From NCBI RefSeq assembly GCF_031755915.1, contig NC_083382.1, positions 33,688,501 through 33,752,500 of the forward strand: a DNA stretch of 64,000 nt. Direction: 5' to 3'. Shown one piece after another: positions 38,147-49,298 of this stretch. Source of the stretch: Ziziphus jujuba (taxonomy: Eukaryota > Streptophyta > Magnoliopsida > Rosales > Rhamnaceae). The stretch's first letter is position 1, and each line of letters starts with the position of its first letter. The notes below the pieces were generated by a model that did no database searches, was not told the origin of the DNA, and saw nothing but the letters and a program-made list of their open reading frames with translations. Made by a program: the position numbers and the translations under genes.

Positions 38147-40721
38147 CTAATTTGAAGCATAAGACAATGGATTCGTACATCTCTGCCTATAATGTCCAAC
38201 ACCACCGCATCGGCTACATCTACGTCCAATAACATCTTCACCTTCGGATGATATGCGTTGCATCCTCGGTCTACCGGCTCGCCTACGTGTCCATCTTGGT
38301 GGAAGAACAATGCGACTTGCCACGTCATCCGGGACATGCCACTGTTTTTCATCTAACAAAGGATAAATGGACTCAGCATAAGCTGCACGATATGCATCCG
38401 CGGTGTAGTAATGAGAACACATGCCATAAGGAGCAATTTTTCGGTCTCTGCAAGCGGCAATACAATGATCACAAGGATATTGATCAAGATCGAAGACTTT
38501 GCATGAGCATGTTTTTGATTGGAGATTAACTGTACCCCTCAAACTCCCACCTTCCACAAGAAATTCATGCATATTAATGGCTTTCACACATAGTCCGATG
38601 GACTCCAAATTTCGTAGTTTGAGTTGCTCTTCCATATGATCAGTCACATGCTTTGTCAATTTTGCACCTGCAATACGTCGCTCATAAAACCACTTTTGCA
38701 GTAAATCCCGTATGTGCTCTATTAATGCTACTATTGGCATCTCTCTAGCATCTAGCAGAATGCCATTCAAGCTTTCTGCAATATTGGTGGTCATGATAGT
38801 GTACCTTCTACATGGACAAAGAGAACGTGCCCCCCTTGTAGGGTCACATGATCGAATGTACTGGGCAGTCCTACTGTTTTTTGCCTCAATTTGCCCCATA
38901 TAAAACTCAAAATCTTCAACCAAATATGCACTAGCTGCGAGCATGAAACATTGTATTATTGATTCATCTTTCGCATGTCCATTTGCTTTAATATTTCTGC
39001 TTATATGGTACGTGCACAACGCATGGTATGCATTGGGAAAAACTTTGCGTAATGCCCTTTCAATAGCGGGATGTCTATCACTCACAAACACCAAATCTGG
39101 AAAATCTCCGATGACATCCTTCAGGTTTTGGAAAAACCATGTATATTCATGTATATGCTTGCTCGTTCTCTCCATCTCCAATGCCGAAAGCCAAAGGATA
39201 TATTTGCTTATTGCCATCCATGCCCGATGCAATATACATGTACCCTTTGTATTTCCCTTTCAATGTAGTTGCATCAACAGCCAATATGGTTCTTATGTGG
39301 GATTTAAATCCCCTAATGCTTGCTCCAATCGCCATAAAGAAATATACAAAATTGTTATTATCGTCTGTTTTGATACGTGTAACAGTCCCAGGGTTCTTCA
39401 ACACTAACTCATAACAGTAGGCAGGTAACTTAGCAAAATTCTCCTCTGGAGATCCCCTAACACTGTTAAGTGCATACTCTTTACCTCTCCATGCTTTGTT
39501 GTAGCTTATATTCACCCCATATTTCTGCAAAAAATCATGTTGAATTTCTTTGGGTTTGTAAACACGTGCAATACCTTCATATTTAGATTTGATACATTGT
39601 CCGATAACTCGGCTACTGGCTTGCTTGTGTTCTCGATGTACGATATCTAACGAGCAACTGTGTACATTATCAAAAATTCTCACAACAAATATTTCTCCAT
39701 TTTTAAATGTGGTTGCACGTAGTCGCCATTTACAAGTATTTTCCAAGCATACAACCTCATACCGTTGTGTAGTTGACCGTGTCACCTTGAACTCCTTATT
39801 TTCTCGCATGCAATAGATACTCAGTTTATTCTGTAGGTCACGTTTGTTGCGAAATAATTGTCCAACTACTATGCTCTCACAGCCAGTGAACTTTGTCGAA
39901 AATATGGCCATAGAACCACTTCTGTTGCTCGATGATATGTGGTCATTTGTAGCACGATGAACCCTAACATCATCAACTCCTTCATTGTTCATTTCAGGAT
40001 GCATATCATTATCATTGTCCGGCAACTCATGATCAAAATCTACATCATTATGACCAACATCATCCCCTGCTGCATTGTAATTCTCATCATGATCAATATG
40101 ATGCAACTGCTCATACTCCTCGTCGTTAGGAAACCGTTCAGCATAGTCACCTCCAACATCAACTCCTTCGTGAATGTTAAATGATGTCCAGGCCCCACGA
40201 ACATCAACTTGATCTCTAAACTGAGTTTCTTGAACCATAATTTCCTGAGATGTAGCCTGAATAGGTTCAGTACCGGCAGCTTGTGGTAGACGAGCGCCAA
40301 TTGGAGGACAAGAAAAAGAATGAAGATTACTCCCACTATCCAAAGCAAATGCTGTTTGATGAACATTTCTACATACATGTTCAACTTTTGAAATCACCTC
40401 AACATACAATGGAGGCCGCATCATTGTCATCCCTCCATTCCTCACTTCTTGAAGAAAGCATTTCACATCCCTATCACATCGTATTTCTGTAGGATCCAAC
40501 TTTTCTGCACATCGTCCATATATCCATTTTAGCTTTAGCAAATATTCATTTCGATCTATCTCAATAGAATTGAAAATCTCATCCTCTAACTCTGATTTTC
40601 TGCATCTCTTGCCGACGGAAACCATTACATTTTTACCATTTCGATATTCCCAATCACCACTATCATTTTGTACCAATGTTCCATTGTATAAAACCGCAAT
40701 TACAATGTCATCATCTTCCAT
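38147..40721 (-). pseudogene. MULE transposase (MuDR type) with a frameshift
   Basis: Two overlapping reading frames, 40721-39147 (524 codons) and 39232-38147, together make one transposase. Domains in order: an N-terminal region with an acidic linker (Asp/Asn-rich, about 205-275); a MuDR DNA-binding domain (about 290-345, VVGQLFRNKRDLQNKLSIYC); a MULE transposase core with AVDATTLKGKYKG, VFVSDRHPAIERALRKVFP and NIAESLNG; a SWIM zinc finger (CSCKVFDLDQYPCDHC); and a CCHC zinc knuckle (CSRCGGVGHYRQRC). The frame breaks at 39138-39157, where CATGTATATT and CATGTATATG (plus strand) form a 10-bp tandem duplication inside the core, just before the WFFQ motif. Otherwise I see no internal stops. The element would need another copy's transposase in trans. 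Confidence 0.92.
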
Positions 40722-40856
40722 TTTATTACAAAATTAAATGAATAACGTTAAACTAAATCAATAAATATATAAAATTTTGAATAATACTAAACAAACATAT
40801 TAACTGTATTAAAAAAGTTGATTCTGTTTTTTTTTTTTGGGGCCAAATATAGCTTT

Positions 40857-41036
40857 TTCCTACTGGCGGAAAATTGGCAGAAAACTGGTGGAAAAATGGC
40901 GGAAAACTGGTGGAAAATTGGCGAAAAACTGACGGAAAATTGGCGGAAATTTTGCGAAAACTGACAAACTGGAGGAAATTGGCGGAAATTCATCTTTTTC
41001 GCCAAATTTCCTCCGTTTTTACTGTTTTTCGCGATT
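40857..41036. repeat. GGAAAATTGGCG repeat cluster C of the MULE
   Basis: About ten short direct repeats of the type GGCGGAAAATTGGCGGAAAA, with variants (ACTGGTGGAAAA), end in an inverted copy (TTTCGCCAAATTTCCTCCG). The cluster lies 140-320 bp upstream of the transposase start, in the presumed promoter. Confidence 0.88.
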
Positions 41037-41384
41037 TTTCAGTTTTACACAAAATTTCTCTCATTTTCAAACCATATGCCACCTAAGTATCTTTAAAATC
41101 ATATATAACATCTCATAAATTAATTTCTTGCATACCCATATCAAATAAAAAGCTTAAAAAACCCTAAACTAATAAAACTTACAAGAAAAAAGAGAAAGAG
41201 AAAAAACAAAAAAAACACATATTTCCTTACTTTCATCTAATAAGAAAAAAGATAAAATTTTTACCTGATTTTAGTTTGAGATATGAGAAAATACAAAAAA
41301 ATGAGAGTGAGAGGCGATGAGATGTAAAGAGTTTAGAGAAACCCCACGAACGGCTGTGTAGAGGAAGAAAGGAAAGGGTGTAAA

Positions 41385-41515
41385 AAAAACCTTTTGCGTA
41401 ATTTTCAATTTTATCAAGGGTATTTTTGTCCCAAGGTGGCTAGTTTTTTTTTAAAAAAAAAATTTGCTATTTTTCTAAAATGGAGTTGTAAGGTGGCTAT
41501 TTATCGAAAAAACCC
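41385..41515 (-). repeat. MULE right terminal inverted repeat
   Basis: The plus strand ends GGTGGCTATTTATCGAAAAA then ACCC at 41515. It is the reverse complement of the left repeat. Confidence 0.88.
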
Positions 41516-41524
41516 TTTTTTTTA
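41516..41524. other. MULE target-site duplication, copy 2
   Basis: TTTTTTTTA, identical to 33610-33618. Confidence 0.75.
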
Positions 41525-43036
41525 TTTTTATTTTTTACACTATGATCCTTTAACACTTTTTTTTAATCTTTTTTTTTGAGTGGTTTGAGGAATATAGCAA
41601 CGTGCACCGGTTTTTTGAAATCGTCTAATATTGTAATCTTGTTAATTTATTGTTGACAATAACTGTATTATATATTTCCTACTAATAAGTGTATTATATA
41701 TTTGCTACTAAAAAATGGACAAAAAGAATGATTTAAATGACCAAAATGCCAAAAAAATTGAAGTTAATTTCAGGATTGCAAAACAATAAATAAATAAATC
41801 AGAAACCAAAATGCAAGAGCTTAAAAATTGAGGGGCACAGATGCTAAAGCCGTAAAACCCTTCTAATAACAAAACAAATGATGCATTTGATTCCAATTTT
41901 TATTTTTATGCATCACAGAATCAAAACGTATTCAATCCTTTCCATGTATCTATCTATATATAATTTTGTACAAAATGTGCGAAGACACCCATTATAAAAA
42001 ACATGTATCACACAACCGTATATTATATTCTCTAATACTTTTACAACATGTTGCTTGATAGGAAACGAATACATAAAATGTGTATTATAGCAAATTTGCA
42101 TATATCGCATGACAATAATTTACAGGGTCAATTAGTTGCTAGTGTTTAAATATTTGGTAGCATTGTCTCCGAAGTTTTGATTATTTCTGCTTTGAAATTT
42201 TTATTAATTTCATTACCATTGTTTATGTCAATCCGCTCACTTTCTCATATGAATAGTCTATTTAAAATTATAATCCAGAGTCTGAATATCATAATAAAAC
42301 CAGAACCCACTTTGTTTATTTACCAAAAAAGAATCCATTCTGTTTTAATCATATTGATCACAAATTGGAAATGTTTATTTTTCGACAGTTTGTTCTACGT
42401 TTTTTCGACAGTTTGTTCTACGTTGATGGTTAATTATAATTATTAATTTCTCAAAACTACTACGTATAATTCATTTTGCACCAACTCCTCCTAGTCTTGC
42501 ACTATCAAATTAAGAGATTGTGATAATTCTAATAAAGAACTTATACTCGTTGTTTCATTCTTATATGTATACTTTATGATTAATTTTATGAATTTCAAAC
42601 TGACAAAATTGCATACCCATAAATATTAAATAGTCCATGCCATACTTAATAGGCCAACAGTGAATAATTGTTATATAATATATTAAAAGCATCTAATATA
42701 AATGTATAAATGGTCTCATTCCTGAGGCCACGGATAAGTCAAATTTCCATTTTGGAACTGCAATCTCAAAGTAAAAAATAAACAAATTGAAAATGAAAAC
42801 GGAGTATCATTATTTTTCCAACTTTATTATAATTAAAGGTAGTAGTGGGTTCAAGCAACAACAAAAAAAAAAAAAAAAAAAAAAGGTAGTAGTGGGGAGT
42901 AGCAGTAATGATTAATAATTCAAAACATAGAAGGCACAGAACTGATCAGCCGGAGTGAATAGAGCGAAGAAGCAGGGGGTGGTGGGGAAGGAATGAAAGT
43001 GTTTTTCTAGGATGACGATATGAAAATTGAATATTA
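41525..43036. other. intergenic region, no gene seen
   Basis: AT-rich DNA between the MULE and malate synthase. The left part is the original distal upstream region of CPN60B. It contains a perfect 23-bp tandem duplication at 42378-42423 and an A-run at 42865-42884. No coding sequence is apparent. Confidence 0.6.
42378..42423. repeat. perfect 23-bp tandem duplication
   Basis: TTTTTCGACAGTTTGTTCTA plus CGT occurs twice head to tail at 42378-42400 and 42401-42423. Confidence 0.9.
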
Positions 43037-45098
43037 TCAAATCCTGCTGGATAATCCCTGGGGATGGGGATGAGGATGGTGCACCACAATATGATTATAG
43101 GCATCGAGGGTGAGAAAATCATCAAGAACAGGAGCAGTGCATTGGCGGGTGAAGATGCTGCAAGCCTCCTTGTACAATCCCCTGTTGAACTTGTCCTTGC
43201 CAACCTCTGTTCGAATCCTGGCCATCTCTTCCTCCACCACTCTCCCAAACAGTTCCATGCTCACTCTCACGCCGACCCCATCTCCATCAAGCTCCGCTCC
43301 GTACTTGATCCACTGCCAGTTCTGAACTCTGCTGATCTCGGCCGTAGCTGCGTCTTCCATCAGGTTGTAGAGGGGGACGGAACCTGCTCCGCCGAGCCAG
43401 GCCGCCAAATACTGGATTCCCACCCGGGTATTGAGGCGCAGGCCTTCCATGGTGCGAACCCCTCTGGGCCTCTGCAACAGGTCCTCTTCCGTTAAGTTTG
43501 CGGCGTCTAGTCTGTTGGCGGCTTGGATCTGATTTGGGGAGTTTCCCAAGTGATTGGTGAAGACGTCGATGCAGGTTGGGATGAGCCCCGGGTGAGCTGC
43601 CCATGTTCCGTCATGCCCTGCTCTCACCTCTCTCAGCTTGTCCTTGCGCACCAGATCGATTGCTGCCTCGTTTGCCACTGGGTCGTCTTTGATAGGAATT
43701 TGAGCTGCCTGTTGTTATTATATTTGATTTGTATGAGAGATTCAATATTTAAATGTTAAAAATTATAAACAAATAATACGCACCATGCCTCCCATGGCAT
43801 GCACGCCGCGCCTATGACAAGTCCAGATGAGGCGACCCGCATAACTTTTCATGAAGTGCTGAGCCATGCCAACCTGAACCCTGTCTGGTAAGAGACGATC
43901 TGGGTGGGCTTGGAAGGTCTTGACGTAGCTGAATATGTAATCCCATCTTCCACAGTTGAGCCCAACCGAGTGGTCTCTCAGCTCATAAAGGATTTCATCC
44001 ATCTGAAACACTGCTGGTAGTGTTTCTATCAGAACCGTTGCCCTGATGCTTCCTTTCTCTATTCCTGCCATCTTCTCTGCCCTCTCAAACACACTGTTCC
44101 ATATTTTAGCTTCCCTGCACCCAATTTCCGATCAAAATTATTAATTATTTTATTAAAATAATAATAATAATAATAATAACATCTAGCTATGTTTTGAATT
44201 AATTTAGTTAATTAATTTGTTGATCAATGAATTAAAAAAATAAAATAAAAAATTAGAACCTTGAATGCTCCATCTTGGGAAGATAGAAGAAAGGACCAAA
44301 GCCTTGACCCTGTGTCCCACGGAAAGTAGCATAGCTGTGGTAAAAATAAAGGCCAAAGTCCACAAAGCAACCGATTGCAGGTTCACCATCAATCACTATA
44401 TGAGCCTCGGGTAGATGCCAACCTCTTGGACGGACAAAAAGCTTAGCAGTTTGGTCATTCAGCTTGTAAACCCTGTTTCTGGCCTTGTCATGGAAGCTTA
44501 TACTTCCATCTACAGCTTCCTTCAGATTAACTTGTCCTCTCATAAGGTTGTCCCAACTAGGGGAAAGTGCATCTTCAAAATCAGCCTACCAAAACATAAC
44601 ATTAATTGTAAAACAATTAGACACAATTAGTACCTACATATGTACCAACCTGTATGCATGGAAATATGTAGCAATAGATACCATAAAAACTTTGGCTCCA
44701 GAGTTGAGTGCGTTAATAATCATCTTGCGCTCCACAGGACCAGTAATCTCGACCTTCCTATCAGCAACGGCAGGTGGGACAGCAGCACACACCCAGTCAG
44801 CCTCCCTGATAAACCTTGTAGCCGGGTCAAACCCGGGCACTGCCCCCTCATTGTACCTCCTTTTTGCTTCCTTCCTACACTCCATAGCATACTTGACATG
44901 ATTCCTGAATTCCCTCTGCAACTCTGCCACGAACTGCAAGGCCTCCTTCGTAAGAATATTGTTGGCGAATTCTTCATCGTATCGTCCCCGAATTTCCACT
45001 CCTTGAGGAACATCATACGCCAGTGCTGCACCATTACAGGTACTCTTCTTCTTGCTTACAGCTGCAGGGTAATTATTATCGTATGTTAGGCGCATCAT
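43037..45098 (-). CDS. MLS: malate synthase, glyoxysomal, 581 aa
   Basis: It condenses glyoxylate with acetyl-CoA to malate in the glyoxylate cycle, allowing seedlings to turn storage oil into sugar. There are four phase-consistent exons: 45098-44682, 44585-44260, 44114-43784 and 43708-43037. Family motifs seen are [38 protein letters not shown], the signature [16 protein letters not shown], and [14 protein letters not shown] in the catalytic barrel. The length fits plant enzymes. The C-terminus, after a His-Pro run (HHPHPHPQG), is SSRI, a minor peroxisomal targeting (PTS1) tripeptide rather than the SKL/SRL usual for this enzyme. A TATA-like element lies about 90 bp upstream and a seed-type RY motif about 215 bp upstream. 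Confidence 0.97.
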
Positions 45099-45187
45099 TT
45101 TTGGTTAATTTCTTTAGAGATTCTACCTAGTGGGCCGGGGTATCTCTTCAATCTTCTAATAAGTAAATTTAACTTGCTGGAGGAATA

Positions 45188-45198
45188 TATTTATATAT
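45188..45198 (-). promoter_or_regulatory. TATA box of malate synthase
   Basis: ATATATAAATA on the minus strand lies about 90 bp upstream of the malate synthase ATG, a suitable distance for a short 5'-UTR. Confidence 0.6.
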
Positions 45199-45311
45199 CA
45201 ATCGAGGAAAACAGAAGAAGAAGAAGAAAAGCAAGAGGGGATATGCACGCAGGGCGTTATCGTCATGGGGCTATACCTATGCCAATACCACACCATGTGT
45301 AAACGGTGCAA

Positions 45312-45319
45312 CATGCATG
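45312..45319. promoter_or_regulatory. RY element CATGCATG upstream of malate synthase
   Basis: This palindromic octamer contains the CATGCA core bound by B3 factors (ABI3/FUS3/LEC2) in seed promoters. It lies about 215 bp upstream of the start codon. Use by these factors is inferred from the motif and the known seed/seedling expression of the enzyme. Confidence 0.45.
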
Positions 45320-45824
45320 GCTTTATGTGCGTAAAGGTGACGCAACAATGAAGATCATGTTTATGAATTGGAGGAAGATAAGGGGGAGTTGGTTTTTGAA
45401 TATTGTGCCTTCTATGTCTCGGGACTTGAAAAATAGTTTAGGATATGGTGGAAAGTCTTGAGTCCATTTATATCAATGTCATATGCCACTGCCATGCGCG
45501 ATCAACATCATTTCCTTTCGAAAATTGCCAATTTGTTGCTGTTGAAGGATTTATTTTTCTTTATCAGATTTTTATGTAATAATAATAATTCAAAAAGTAA
45601 ATCCCACCATATTTTTATTTTTATCTATTAGCGACGGGTTTTGGTGATGTTAATGAGAAATAAGAAAACTATTTTTCATTTTAATCCTTTTAAAAGAAAG
45701 AAGCCAAAAATGATTATAATAATAATAATAAATAAATAAATAAAAAATCCCCCATCTCACATCACATTCGCTTAGAAAAACCACGGTAGACTTTTTGCTT
45801 ATAAATTATAATTGAACTTTGGAA

Positions 45825-45829
45825 ACACT
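45825..45829. other. copia target-site duplication, copy 1 (ACACT)
   Basis: ACACT lies directly before the TGTGG start of the 5' LTR. It is repeated at 49299-49303 after the 3' LTR. Confidence 0.6.
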
Positions 45830-46446
45830 TGTGGTGGTGATAGCAAGCATTAAATTATAATCATAGAAGACAAATTTAATTTTAACTCCATCATTTTAGA
45901 AGAATTCAATTTCAAGTTGAACTCCACCAAAAGAGAATTCAATTTGAAATTGCACTGTCTTTTCTCCTTTATAGATGTGCATCTAGACTCGTTGCAAAAC
46001 TGATTCCATTTTGAAGAATGGTTCATCACATTCTCATATAGAAGCCAATTCCATTTCTTGGCATGAGAAGTGAAGAGAGAGAAGGAGAATATTAGAGAGA
46101 AAATTAAAAAGGTTTCTTCTAAATATTTGTGTTTTTCCTTTGTGAGAAAGAGAGAGAGAGAAAAGGAGAGTATTAGAGAGAGAAAAAGAGTTTTTCTTAA
46201 ATACTTGTGTCTTTCCTTTGTTAGAGAGAATGTATTTTTCTTCTATTATAAGAGAGAGTGTATTGTCAATTATTCTCTCTTTATTTTAGAGAGAAATTAT
46301 TATATGCTTTTGCTATAATAAAGTCTTTCTATAATTGCCAATTACTTTGTGTATATTTTTATTTGAGTATTTTACATGTAAATTTTTTATTTTTATAATT
46401 TCGATTTCAGCTATAATTGTGTGCCACACAACACAATTTCCCAATA
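45830..46446 (+). repeat. 5' LTR of the copia element
   Basis: It starts TGTGGTGGTGATAGC and ends around GTGCCACACAACACAATTTC CCAATA. It carries a GA-rich internal duplication (about 46070-46260) and matches the 3' LTR over its whole length. Confidence 0.82.
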
Positions 46447-46482
46447 ATAGTATCAGAGCCAGGTTCATAGGTATCTTCAACA

Positions 46483-48567
46483 ATGGCGGTGAAGTACAAA
46501 ATAGAAAACCTCAATGGCAATAATTTCTCATTGTGGTAAATGTGAATAAAAGTAGTTTTAAGAAAAGATAACTGCTTTGCAGCAATTAAAGAAACGCCCA
46601 TAGAGATCGTTGACAACGGCAAGTGGTAGGAGATGGTTGGCAATGCTATTGTTAATTTGCATCTAGCACTTGCCGATGAAGTATTGTAAATTGTGGCAGA
46701 GAAAAAAACTACAAAAGAAATATAGGACACTTTGACAAAATTGTATGAGGCCTGAACAAAAATCTATTGTCTTTGGGACAATTAGATAATAATGGGTGTA
46801 AAACGTTTATTTAAGATGGGATCATGAAAATAATTCAAGGTGCGCTTGTGATGATGAAAGCAAAAAAGATAGCTACAAATCTGTACCTGCTTAGAGGAGA
46901 AACACAACAAGGAGGAGAAGCATCTACGACATCGGCAAGTTCTGCAGAAGAATCAATGATGATGTGGCATAGTAAGCTTGGCCACATGTTGAATGAGGTT
47001 TGAAGATTCTTGCTGAACAAAAGCTTATTCTAGGGCTCAAAAAGGTTTCATTACCATTTTGTAAGCGTTGTGTTATTAGTAAGCAGCATAGATTAAACTT
47101 TAGCAATTTAATACTAGAAGCAAAGCTATCTTAGAGTTGATCCACTCCGATGTTTGACAAGCACCAGTTCTGTCCCTAGGAGGTGCAAGATATTTTGTAT
47201 CTTTTATTGATTACTCTAGGAGATGTTGGGTGTATCCAATTAAAAGGAAAACGGATGTATTTCCAGTTTTCAAAATATTCAAAGTGCAGGTGGAACTTGA
47301 ATATGAGAAGAAGATCAAGTATTTGAGGACGGACAATGGATGAGAATATACTAGTGAAAAATTTGATAACTTTTGTCAACTATAAGGTATCAAGAGGCAG
47401 TTCACACTCTACAGCAAAATGGAGTAGCAGAGCGAATGAACAGAACCTTGTAGGAAAGGACAAGAGCGATGTTGAGAACTGCGGGGATGGCCAAGTCATT
47501 TTGACAGAAGCAGTTAAGACTGCCTGCTATATGATCAATCGGTCACCATCAACCACAATTAATTTGAAAACGTCGATGGAGATGTGAATTTGTAAACCAG
47601 CTGATTATTCTCGCTTACATATATTTGGAAGTCCTGCTTTTGTTATGTACAACACCCAAGAAACATCAAAGCTAGATCCAAAATCCAGAAAGTGTATTTT
47701 CTTAGAGTATGTTGATGGAGTTAAAGGGTATCGCCTGTAGGATCCCACTGCCCACAAGATAATAATCAACAGAGATGTGAAAACTACATTTCTTCAGGAA
47801 AAACTTGAAGAAGATATTTATATACTCCAACCAGGAGGTTTTTGAAAAAAAAAAGGAGAGGATAACTTAGTTTGCAGGTTGAATAAATCTCTATATGGAC
47901 TCAAACAGGCGCCGAGATGTTGGTATAAGAGATTTGATTCCTTCATCATAAGCCTTGGATACAAGAAACTTAGTTTAGATCCTTGTGCTTACTAGGATAA
48001 GAGATTTGGTGATGGTGATTTCATTATTTTGTTGTTATATGTTGACGACATATTGGTAGCAGGCCCCAACAAAGATCGCATTAAAGACTTGAAGGCATAG
48101 TTGGCTAGGGAGTTTGAAATGAAGGACTTAGGATTGGCAAACAAGATTCTAGGGATGCAAATTTACCGAGACAAAAATAATAGGAAGATTTGGCTTTCTC
48201 AGAAGAATTATTTGAAGAAAATAATTTGGCAGTGTTTCAACATACAAAATTGTAAACCAATTCTTACCCCTCTTCCTATTAATTTTAAGTTATCCTTAAG
48301 GATGAGCCCTAACAATGAAAGAAAAAGGATGGAAATGTTTCAAGTATCGTATGCATCAGCTGTCGGTAACTTAATGTTCTCTATGGTATGCACAAGATCA
48401 GACATTGCACAATCAGTGGGAGCGGTTAGTCGATACATGGCGAATCCTAATAGAGAGCATTAGAATGCTGTGAAGAGGATCCTGAGTTATATGAAAAGTA
48501 CCTCAAATGCTGCATTATGTTATGCAAAATCAGACTTTAAATCCTCCATTGGCCTAGCAGAAATATG
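46483..48567 (+). pseudogene. copia gag-integrase-RT remnants
   Basis: The readable order is a gag-like start (MAVKYKIENLNGNNFSLW, 46483 on), a pre-integrase zinc-type fragment (MMWHSKLGHMLNE, near 46959), an integrase core fragment (YFVSFIDYSRRCWVYPIKRK, near 47192), reverse transcriptase (LNKSLYGLKQAPRCWYKRF near 47880, and LLLYVDDILVAGPN near 48030), and the connection region to about 48567. Multiple in-frame stops and frameshifts interrupt all parts, and a large piece between gag and integrase is missing. It cannot encode a working polyprotein. Confidence 0.88.
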
Positions 48568-48697
48568 AGGAGCATGGGAATGAAATGGCAAGTAGAAAGG
48601 ATAGAAGAGTTATAGCAAAAGTAGCTTTAAGTAGGAGATATGTGACGGTAAAGCCACTTTTGGCCTTATCAATCAAGCCACATATGTTGACTTAAGG

Positions 48698-49298
48698 GAT
48701 AAAGATGATTGCAAATATTAAATTGTCATGATAGAGGACAAATTCAATTTAAACTCCACTACCTTAAAAGAAATCAATTTCAAGTTGAACTCCACTAAAA
48801 GAGAATTCAATTTCAATTTGAATTCCACTACCTCTTCTCCTTTATATATATGCATCTAGGCTCGTTGCAAAACTGATCCCATTTTGAAGAATGGTTCATC
48901 CCATTTTCATGTAGAAGCCAATTCCATTTCTTGGCATGAGAAGTAAAGAGCGGGAAGGAGAATATTAAAGAGAAAATTAAAAGGGTTTCACCTAAATATT
49001 CATATCTTTATTTTGTGAGAAACATAGAGAGAGAAAAGGAGAGTATTAGAGAGAGAAAAAGTCATTCCGAAATATTTGTATATTTCCTTTTCTCCAATTA
49101 AAAGAGAAAGGATATTGTCAATTGTGATTTCTTTATTTTAGAGAAAAATTATTATATATTTTTGCTATAATAAAATTCTTTTACAATTATCAATTATTTT
49201 GTATGTATTTTTATTTGCATATTTTACACGCAAATTTCTTATTTTTATGATTTCGACTTCAGCTGTAATTGTGTGCCACACAACACAATTTCCTAACA
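48698..49298 (+). repeat. 3' LTR of the copia element
   Basis: It is homologous to 45830-46446. The purine-rich AAGGGATAAAGA at its left border overlaps the expected polypurine tract, and the first bases differ from the 5' LTR mainly by G to A. It ends CCTAACA at 49298. Confidence 0.8.

Larger units (their letters stand above)
33619..41515 (-). mobile_element. complete Mutator-like DNA transposon (MULE), 7.9 kb
   Basis: Terminal inverted repeats begin GGGTTTTTTCGATAAATAGC at 33619 and appear as the reverse complement ending at 41515. They are close to identical over about 55-80 bp and recognisably similar to about 130 bp. A perfect 9-bp TTTTTTTTA duplication flanks the element. Inside are a MULE transposase gene on the minus strand (38147-40721), three clusters of short palindromic repeats (36.93-37.12, 37.52-37.78 and 40.86-41.04 kb), and 3-4 kb of other DNA with splice-like signals. 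The preserved ends indicate fairly recent insertion, although the transposase is frameshifted. It lies about 390 bp upstream of the chaperonin start, in line with the MULE preference for gene 5' ends. Confidence 0.9.
45830..49298 (+). mobile_element. decayed Ty1/copia LTR retrotransposon
   Basis: Two similar LTRs of about 600 bp (45830-46446 and about 48698-49298) flank 2.2 kb of internal sequence. The 5-bp ACACT duplications on both sides fit retrotransposon integration. Just inside the 5' LTR, AGTATCAGAGCC (46449-46460) matches the initiator-Met tRNA primer-binding site of plant copia elements. The internal order is gag remnant, integrase remnant, reverse transcriptase remnant, which is the copia order. 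All are broken by stops and deletions, and RNase H is absent. Both LTRs have many substitutions relative to each other, so the insertion is old. It lies between the malate synthase promoter and the kinase 3' end. Confidence 0.88.

Noticed and set aside
45833..45842. Alternative 5' LTR start at TGATAGC (45838)
   Set aside because: This gives flanks GGTGG and ACACT, which do not match. Starting at TGTGG (45830) yields matching ACACT duplications.
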